DNA from: Serripes groenlandicus
Taxonomy: Eukaryota; Mollusca; Bivalvia; Cardiida; Cardiidae
Reading direction: 5' to 3'
DNA length: 64,000 nucleotides
Assembly: GCA_031761405.1 (NCBI GenBank)
Contig: JASEVX010000001.1
Coordinates: 203,254,390-203,318,389, forward strand
Shown here: positions 53,899-61,900 of the stretch, one piece after another
Layout of the letters: the number at the start of each line of letters is the position of its first letter
How positions within the stretch are numbered: position 1 is the stretch's first letter
Notes under the pieces: model-generated
Seen by the model: the letters and a program-made list of their open reading frames with translations, nothing else
Databases searched by the model: none
Told to the model about the DNA's origin: nothing
Translations under genes and position numbers: made by a program

Positions 53899-54579
53899 AG
53901 CTCACCTGAGCACAAAGGTCTTCAATGAGTTATCATATCACGTTTCCGTCGCAACAAGTTGGTAAAATTGAATGAAACTTTACAGAATGCATCGTCTCAA
54001 TGTCCCCACCAAAATCCCGTCAATATGTTTTATCCATGCCGGATTATGGTGTCCATGGCAACCTACATATTTATAAAAAATGACAGATTTTCAAATACGT
54101 GTGTAGAAATGTTCCTTGTGTGATCCTCTTTCAGATTCCCATAAGCCATGCTGATTGTTCGAAAAACATGGCCGCCAGAGTGCGGGACTGTTTTGCTTTA
54201 AATTGCTAATGTGAAAACTTTTAAAATATCTCCGAAAGTATCTGGCCGATAACCAAATAATTTTGCAGAACTATTACTTAAGTGACCTATCAGATTCAAT
54301 AGTCATTGATCAAAATTCGTGGCCTTAGGGTGCGGGGCTGGTTTGCCTTATATGGCATAGTCAAGGTATGGCCACCAGGGGCTGCTTTAACCTCTATGCC
54401 CAGAGTATAAGATTCAGAAAATTATTTCGTAAGAAAATAAATGTCTGATTAATAAATACTAACTGGCACACAAACATTTCTTTAGTAACCTTCTGAGACA
54501 TATTAATTTGACAAAAGACAGACACACTAGGGTGTTGGGTTTTTCGCTTTGTGGGAGTGGAGCTAAACTGGTCCTCTTG
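53899..54579 (+). mobile_element. HINE family A relative, directly abutting the previous copy
   Basis: Begins AGCTCACCTGAGCAC right after the three Ts that follow 53895, with core units of the CCTTGTGTGATCCTC/GCCATGCTGATTG type. It ends CTGGTCCTCTTG at 54579. Confidence 0.6.
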
Positions 54580-54678
54580 TACTAGCTTACCTGACCGCTA
54601 AATGATTTGTTGTATTTGGCATGACAAATCACATTGCATTACTCAGGTGAGCGTTCCAGGGCAATCATGGTCCTCTTG
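54580..54678 (+). mobile_element. Miniature HINE, about 100 bp
   Basis: TAGCTTACCTGACC at the 5' side and CAGGTGAGCGTTCC, AGGGCAATCATGGTCCT, CTTG (54675-54678) at the 3' side, with no tandem core between. It may be a deletion derivative of family A. Confidence 0.55.
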
Positions 54679-54959
54679 TTTATATCAATACATATATCAC
54701 ACTATTTATATAAGACAACACTCTTCGAGATCTTACTCCTCTCTCCCTTTCGAAATGCTAATTGCTTTAAATCAGACCTTATCACAAAAGTTAGAAGTAG
54801 TCACGCCATATCCGGTTCATTAAAAAACACGTTACGCAGAATATACCTATTGTAATTACGCCCTAATTAAAGATCTTCGATTAATTGACTTAAGTCATGT
54901 TATCTAGGATAACCTCGACGTATACGATTACCAAAAGCATCCAACACATGTTCCGCCTC

Positions 54960-55213
54960 AGTGATGTAGTGTTATAGCATCCTAAACTGGTGCGGGAGGT
55001 CGTGGGTTCGATCCCCGGCCGAATCATACTTAAACTTTAAAAATGGAATAAATGGTTTCCCTCCTTGGCGCTCACGTTTGTGAAGTTAGCATTACAACCT
55101 ACTGGCCGGTCGTCAGAATAAATCGACCAGTAGTACTGTGAACTTACACAGGAAACGCCGTGATATAACTGAGAAATTGTTGACAGCGGCGTAAACATCA
55201 AACAATCAATCAT
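54960..55213 (+). mobile_element. tRNA-derived SINE, full body
   Basis: tRNA-like head with B box GGTTCGATCCCC at 55007-55018, then CTCCTTGGCGCTCACG, CAGGAAACGCCGTGATATAA and GCGGCGTAAACATC, and a CAATCAATCATC tail. It is the same core as 10901-11116. The A box region is diverged. Confidence 0.7.
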
Positions 55214-55464
55214 CAACACATGTTCAATTGAATTGTAAGACCACGGTAACAAGTTAATATAAACGGCCCAATGGCCATAGAAGTTGGTTGTAAGCCTTCA
55301 AACGTGAGGACGATCATTATCTTGCTGATGTATAAGGATTCGAGGCACTTGCTTGTCCATTTGGTTGACCTTTATTTAATTTACCTTTGCCATAGACGCA
55401 TACGGTTACGAAACCCTTTCCCTTTGCTAGTAAAACAAATCTGCAGCCGAAGAGGACCTTTACA

Positions 55465-55565
55465 ACATCTAGGCAACCGCCTCGGTGGTAGAGCGTCCTT
55501 CTCGAGCGCGGGAGATCGTGGGTTCGATCCCCGACCGGGTCATACCAAGACTTGTCTAGGTTTTG
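55465..55565 (+). mobile_element. tRNA-like SINE head, tail missing
   Basis: CTCGGTGGTAGAGCGTCC (A-box-like) and GGGTTCGATCCCCGACC (B box) followed by GGGTCATACCAAGAC, the start of the SINE body. It then ends. It can be folded in part like a tRNA but lacks a proper acceptor stem and is not a tRNA gene. Confidence 0.65.
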
Positions 55566-55599
55566 ACTATGGGAAGCAGACATTGAGCGTGATTAATAT

Positions 55600-55895
55600 A
55601 ACAGTATGTCTATGTGTTTGTGATTTATCAAATAACGTTTATGAAGACTTGTATACATGCATAAATCACACATATATTTCTTCTCAACCGTATAAATTCT
55701 TTGTTCTGTGGTTAGCTAGTACTATGGTTACTTGCATAGCTAGAAATAATATTTTCACATGATTTTTTACAAATATCTGTTTAATTTGCTACAAAGCAAA
55801 ACTTATTATGAAAGTCTCTTAAGTACACTACTTTAAAAAATGCTTTTAGTAAATGAAATGAGAGAAAAAACAATGTATTTGACTTTACTGTGGAT
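55600..55895. other. No gene seen
   Basis: AT-rich sequence between a SINE head and a HINE. The open frame across 55271-55762 is mostly SINE translation. Confidence 0.4.
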
Positions 55896-55899
55896 TTTT

Positions 55900-56665
55900 A
55901 GCTCACCTGTGCACGAAGTGCTCAATGCGAGTTATTGTGATCGCCCTATGTCCGGCGTCCGTCGTGCGTCGCCCGTCAACATTTTCTACTCTGTAACCAG
56001 TGGGTCAACTGGGATGAAACTTCACAGAAAGCATCCTCTCAATGTCCTCACCAGAAATCCTTAAATTGTTGGGATCCATGCCGAATTCTGGTTTCCATGG
56101 CAACGAAATGAAAACAAATCAAAATTCTTCTTCTCCCAAACTGGTTGGCAGATTATCAAATAATTTTGTAGAAATGCTCCTTGGATGACCCTCTATCAGA
56201 TTCCTTTAAGTCATGTTGATTGGTCGAAAATCATGGATGCCAGGTGGGTGGGGGCGGGGCTATTTTGCCTTATATGGCTATAGTAAAAACTTTAAAAATC
56301 TTCTTCTCGGAAAGTGTCAGGCCTATTTTCAAATAATTTTGTAGAAATGTTCCTTGGATGATCCTCTATCAGATTCCTTCAAGCCATGTTGATTGGTCGA
56401 AAAACATGGCCGCCAGAGGGGCGGGGCTATTTTGCCTTATATGGCTATAGTGAAAACTTAAAAAATCTTCTCCTCGGAAAGTGTTACAAACTGGTTGGCA
56501 GATTTTCAAATACTTTTGTAGAAATGTTCCTAGGGTGACCTCTATCAGATTCCTTCAAGCTAAGTTGATTGGTCGGAAACTATGACCGACAGGGGGCGGG
56601 GCCTATATAGCTAAAGTGAGGGAAAAAAATCAGGTGAGCGATCAAGGGCCATCATGGCCCTCTTG
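55900..56665 (+). mobile_element. Complete HINE family A copy with ~170-bp core
   Basis: Starts after TTTTT: AGCTCACCTGTGCACGAAG..., leader CGGCGTCCGTCGTGCG. Units GGCTATAGT.AAAACTT recur near 56275 and 56443. It ends CAGGTGAGCGATCA, hairpin AGGGCC-ATCAT-GGCCCT, CTTG at 56662-56665. The core is the same type as 1-720, so 1-720 probably had this 5' end. Confidence 0.8.
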
Positions 56666-57325
56666 TTTTAAAAACCTTTGTCTATTGAAATGTTTCCATG
56701 CATAACACAATTGGCTTCAAGGTGGGCTCAAACTATATTTATTTTGGCTACTTTTTTTCAATTTGGCGAATGTGTTGGCGAAAGAAAAAGTTTGTCCAGG
56801 GGAGACTTTGTATCTATCCTCGATTGTCTTATCAAATGGCTATTTCGATCAAAGATATTAGTGCAAGAACTACGCTTATTATGCTTTTCACGAGTGTATA
56901 TTCTCTGGTGCACATAGTACATAATACAACAACTTGTTCTCATTAGCATTTTATTTCTTAAAGTCTTTCAAACATGTCGTTTCTGGACGATGGGTTTTTG
57001 ACATGGGTTCTTTTCAGTGTGCGCTACCATGTGTGTTTTAAACAATTGTTCACATCCAGGAGTTTCTTCTACATCGTTTAAGTGTTTAAGTCAACTAATG
57101 CTCTTATTTGGTATTTCGTCTTTCTCTATATAGTGAAAACAAAACTTAAAACATATTCATCCCAATTCGTATCATACCAGGTATATGATAGAACTGGCTT
57201 CAATATTTGACACTCAATGTTACGAGGATATAATATCGGCTGATGTATTAATGTCAAGGTATTGAATTATACCGATAGTAATGTTAGTTTGCACAGGAAT
57301 CGCAATGACATAACTGAAATATTGT
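56666..57325. other. No gene supported
   Basis: Mixed sequence without recognised repeats except a weak SINE-core echo (CAATGACATAACTGAAATATT) at 57303-57323. Overlapping short frames have no recognisable domain. Confidence 0.4.
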
Positions 57326-57329
57326 TTAA

Positions 57330-57550
57330 CCCTTTTCCACGTGCAGACGCATTTCGACGCAATAGCAGCAGACGACTTTTGAAAACATTGTGGCCAAAGG
57401 TGAAATTGCTCATGATGAGCAATTTCGTCTTTGACCGCAATGTTTTCAACTTTATTTAACTACTTAGCTATCTTTTATGGAGATTTTTAAGGTTTTCGTC
57501 ACCACGTTTTCAAAGTCGTCTGCTGCAGATTTGTTGTATGTGGGAAAGAG
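57330..57550. mobile_element. TTAA-MITE copy 3
   Basis: TTAA at 57326-57329, then CCCTTTTCCACGTGCAGACG. The far end TATGTGGGAAAGAG is followed by TAA, so the right TTAA is mutated. Inner arms CAGCAGACGACTTTTGAAAAC and GTCGTCTGCTGCAG, and hairpin AAATTGCTCATGATGAGCAATTT are well preserved. Related to 6057-6278 but with a longer central palindrome. Confidence 0.75.
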
Positions 57551-57689
57551 TAAAATAGTGCTGATCAAGATTCCATCAAACAGAGAAGATTGCAAGTGAT
57601 GGTAAAGAAACCCTTGCCCAAACTGAACCTATCTCGTGAACAGTTGAGCCGCGATATAATAATAAATGCTGTTGCTCCACGGAGCGCAA

Positions 57690-57985
57690 GTCGAACCCTG
57701 TGCTTGCCCATATTCCTGTCGAATGACATGTCATTATGATTTACGCCTTTTTCATGAACCAATGAGCTAAAGGTACATGTAGTGACAACACGCCTGGGAA
57801 GAATGTTGTGTGGATACAACAAAGGCATAAACGACACACGTAGGTAAACTTCCCACATTCCTTTCGATTGACACGTCATTGTGAGTTTCGCAATTCTTCT
57901 TGAACCAATCGGCTTAAAGAACATATTGTGAAGAATGGTGTGTGGATACAACAAAGGCATAAGCGACATGCGTTGGTAAACTGGA
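57690..57985. repeat. Direct duplication of a ~145-bp unit
   Basis: CCCATATTCCTGTCGAATGACATGTCATT...GGATACAACAAAGGCATAAACGACA and CCCACATTCCTTTCGATTGACACGTCATT...GGATACAACAAAGGCATAAGCGACA are two copies in tandem, about 80% alike. No coding or RNA function is apparent. Confidence 0.65.
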
Positions 57986-57999
57986 CGCCGTGATATAAC

Positions 58000-58755
58000 T
58001 GTGAAAGAGAAATTAACACGGTTTTCAGTATGAACGTGTGGACTGATTAATGTTTACTCTTACTGCAAAACCCATTTCTTGACATACTTTTACAAATTGA
58101 AACACATTTGAGAAAATAACACATACAACATTCAGCTAGGCACAAAGTGTATAATTATACGAATGACATAGTGAGAAATATTTTTTAAGGAGAATCAATT
58201 AAAGGTCGTCTTTATCAGACAAAGGCATTGACAAGATACGTGATAACTCCTCATTCGACAACTGAAATACTTTTGAATCATATACATTGTATTATTCAAG
58301 CCCCAGTCACCGAATTAGGTAGTCCGTGAAAAAACACTTCTTTACTACCCATTCGGGGAATTTAAAAGTCTGCTTAAAAACACTTATTTACTTTTACGCG
58401 GGTGAATTTTACAAGTTGGTTCAACGATACTGTTTTACTCTTCAGTCGACAACTGTTACAATCGATGCCTATGACAAAACATCTCCGCAGTGCTCGTACG
58501 GCGATTTTTTTAAAGTTTGTACCAAAACACTTACTGTTGACGACGGTTAAGATGTATATGACAATACACTACCTGACTGACCAAAAGGAGATTGTTAAGT
58601 CTTTTTTGAAAAACACTAACTAACTTCTCAGTTGACGACTTCATTAAATGTCTATCACAAAACACTTATTAAATCCTACATTGACATTCAACATATTGTT
58701 TTAATATGCAAGTACACTGTTTGATTTCGTTAAAAACACATCTGGTCTTACAGTA
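58000..58755. other. No gene seen; loose ~75-bp periodicity
   Basis: AAAACACTTA/TTGACGAC words recur between 58335 and 58800, suggesting an old tandem array that merges with the 3' end of the cysteine-rich gene. Nothing else supported. Confidence 0.35.
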
Positions 58756-58761
58756 TTTATT
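58756..58761 (-). promoter_or_regulatory. Possible polyadenylation signal for the cysteine-rich gene
   Basis: AATAAA on the - strand, 41-46 bases after the stop codon at 58802-58804. The position fits a short 3' UTR, but the motif is common in AT-rich DNA. Confidence 0.35.
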
Positions 58762-58801
58762 TAACCGTTTATCGCCGACTTAAGTATCTGTGATAGAACA
58801 T

Positions 58802-58968
58802 TTATGTATTCCGTCGACGGCTTGCGTATCTATGGCACGTATAACAACACTTAGTGGAAGTCTGTTGATTGGTACATTGGTTACTTCCGAAGTGACGAAT
58901 AAATTCCCCACAATTCAACAGTCCTCTTCCGGTGCGGAACAAGGTCGGTGCGTCACCATACTCACAGC
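58802..58968 (-). CDS. Terminal exon: fourth cysteine module and stop
   Basis: Acceptor TGTGTATTTCAG (intron side 58980-58969), then GCEYGDAPTLF, NCGEFIRHFGSNQCTN and KCCYTCHRYASRRRNT, followed by TAA. The CC-x2-C signature is kept, while the first half is stretched relative to the other modules. Starts in phase 1, matching the donor of the preceding exon. Confidence 0.65.
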
Positions 58969-61900
58969 CTGAAATACACATGAAGGCAAGGATGTTTAAA
59001 TTTCCAATCTTAATGGTGCTACTAGATAAAGCAAAGGAGGAAACACTGCCTTTGTATACAATGAAAAATATATTAACCCCAAAAGTTACTTTTAAAAGTG
59101 TCCTTGCACTTTTGTTCTGGTGCTATTCGGAGAGTACGTGTATAACATACATAGTAGGCAGAACAAGGTATCATCCTTTGTATGGAGTTATACTTTCAAT
59201 TAGACATGTGACTGACTATGATGCAGGATATATGAAATAATCTATAAAAGAGAAATTGACTTTGATGCAGAATATATGAAATAATCTATAAAGGAGAAAT
59301 TGTCATCATTTACATTATAAAAATGAGCGGTCTTCCATTCCAAGCCACACCCTAATGATAAGGGTATCTTCAGAGTTTACCGAACATGGACTAAAGAACT
59401 GCAGCAGACGACTTTGAAAACCTAGTGTTAAAAACCTGAAAAATCTCCATAAAAGATAGCTTAATTGTTAAGTAAAGTTGAAAACATGGTGGCCAATGGA
59501 GAAATTGCTCATCATGGTCACAATGTTTTCAAAAGTCAGAAAGCGTCTGTATATGGAAAAGGGTTAATATTATTTCAGTCTCATTACGACTGTTTTTGTG
59601 AAAATGACAGCTATTGCTGTAACATTGCTCCTGACAAGCACATCAGTCAAATTATTTCGACGCAACCTAGGAGTGAAGCTACTCCTACCATTCTAAATGT
59701 GTTTGGTACTTTCCGACCGGGAATCGAACTATGGTTGTCCTGCTCTTGTGGCAGTAATAACTAAACTTACCGGCTATTTGTTCGGGCATCCTTTCGCGTA
59801 GACTTTTACACGTGGAACAACAGATATCTTTAACAGCGTCGATATAGCAGTTCAGCTTCAGTCTTCGGTTTACATCGAATGGCTCACACACCTCTGGACT
59901 CTGATCGCCCCATTTACATCCTGGTATAAAGGCAAAAACATTTGCTATTGTGTATTGAAGAAAAGATAGACTAACAGGATATTTAAATGAAGTTAAATAA
60001 TTAAAAAAACAAAACAAATATTGTAAGTTTATTGAAAAAAAGAATTTGCTCTTTATTGCCTCAAAGGAATGAAAGTCAGGATCACATAGAAACTTGATGT
60101 TTAAAAGCAAGAGCACCGCAAGCAGGTGCTGCCTTTGTTAATCTAATGATTAAAGTTAAACAAAATTGGCAATAATGTGACGTGTAGATCATTGGCATCG
60201 CTATGTGTAGATTCGCTATACATATTGACATACATGTACGCTATAGTTGCTTCTGATTTTCGTTCTATCTCAATGGACATTAACAACAAATTCAAGGTGG
60301 ATTTATTAACTGATAGGATAAATAAGCAATTGTTTTTTTAAAGGTATGTTTTCTGATTATTTTGTCAATCTCCCATGTGAATAAATTTCGTTTAATCGAG
60401 GAAGATATCACATCTCTTTTTGACAATACGTAATAAAGGACGTTCTACCAAGGCAGTTTAATTGTAAGTTGGTTCTCGTTTAAGTAGAACTCGACTATAT
60501 GGGTACCTACCTGGTGCGTCGTTGTTGGCCAGTCTAGGACATATACTACAGCAGAGTCGCTGGTTCTCTGGTAAATAACACAGGTAAGGTCTTTGGCGGA
60601 TATTGCTACATCGTGGTGTAATGTCATCAAAACTGCAGCGGGATACTGAAATAATAATCTCACATATCATGTCTGTATTAATATTTTTGACCTTTGACGA
60701 TCTTAGCTTTAATGGAAATATCGATATCATCATAAGTTTATTCTTTTTTATTCAGATCACTCAAAGATTTAGAAAAGCACTGAATTGTAATGGCGTCCCG
60801 TCCCATTGGGCGTTAGAATAAAATTATATAGACATGCGGACAGAAAAGAATATTGATTTAACATATATTTTAATGTAAAATATATAATATACAAAGATAG
60901 CTCGTGTGATTAGATTGGTCTATTTGAATGCAGATGATAGATACATATGAATTAATCCTGTTATTTGATTGGTCAATACTTGACTATCAGTGTTTCGTTG
61001 AATCCAGTGTCATGATATTGATCAAAATATATGTTGTTGTATTTATTGGTTAGATGGTATGCAAGCGCAATTCAGTTAATGATCGTTTTGTAAACTGATT
61101 GTCTTCTCAAAATGTTAAAGTCCGATTTTAATTGTACTCCAGTCGTAATATAAACAGACACTATTGTAGAAAACCGACGTAAACCATCAGTCGAACAGAC
61201 TGATTCATCGTGGTATACACACCATATAACCATGCGGTTTGTTTTAGCAATACTTACTCAGCTGCTCTCTTGAGTGGAATATGGAACCCCCTTGACCTCG
61301 TTGTTCCAGGAACTGTCTGCATCGATCACAGCATAACTGTCTGTTACGATCATCATAACAATTAAATGGTTGAATGTTCCTACACTGGTTTGCTCGGTCT
61401 CCATATTCACAACCTAAATCAATAAAAAAAAACATGACTTTCAAAGGGCTACTCTGAGAAACTGTGAGTAATATCTTGATAAGCTTACTGTTTCAAACAA
61501 TGAGTAAATCAAGAGGATATGTTAACTGTATGCACAAACTTAAATTGATTAGTTGGTTTTTTGTTTGTTTGTTTTGGCGTTTGACGCCGCTTTCAACAGC
61601 TAAAGTCATATCGCAGTGGACAGGAGAGATAATATTAGTTCCACACTTTATATTTACATCGGGATAAAAAATATATAAGGTATGAAACAAATACCATTAC
61701 ACCTGGTAGAGATCAAAAGTTGCATTGACTCCAATCGTTCATAACCATTTAGCCGGCTCTTTCGGTTCAAGTAAGGGTCAGATTGTGGCTGATATTCGTA
61801 TTGAGTGTTTTCTAGCCACAGGGGCAATCGCTATGTAGTTGTGTGGACCTGCACGTGCAAATATTGACCAGGGACGTAGTCCGAGATCGAGATTTCCTAG

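Noticed and set aside
55465..55565. tRNA gene
   Set aside because: A and B boxes are present but acceptor-stem pairing is not, and the 3' side continues into SINE body.
55271..55762. 163-codon frame on the + strand
   Set aside because: Crosses the SINE head and has no domain; composition is that of random AT-rich sequence.
57565..57969. 134-codon - strand frame
   Set aside because: Spans the 145-bp direct duplication; the repeated residues follow the DNA repeat and no domain is visible.
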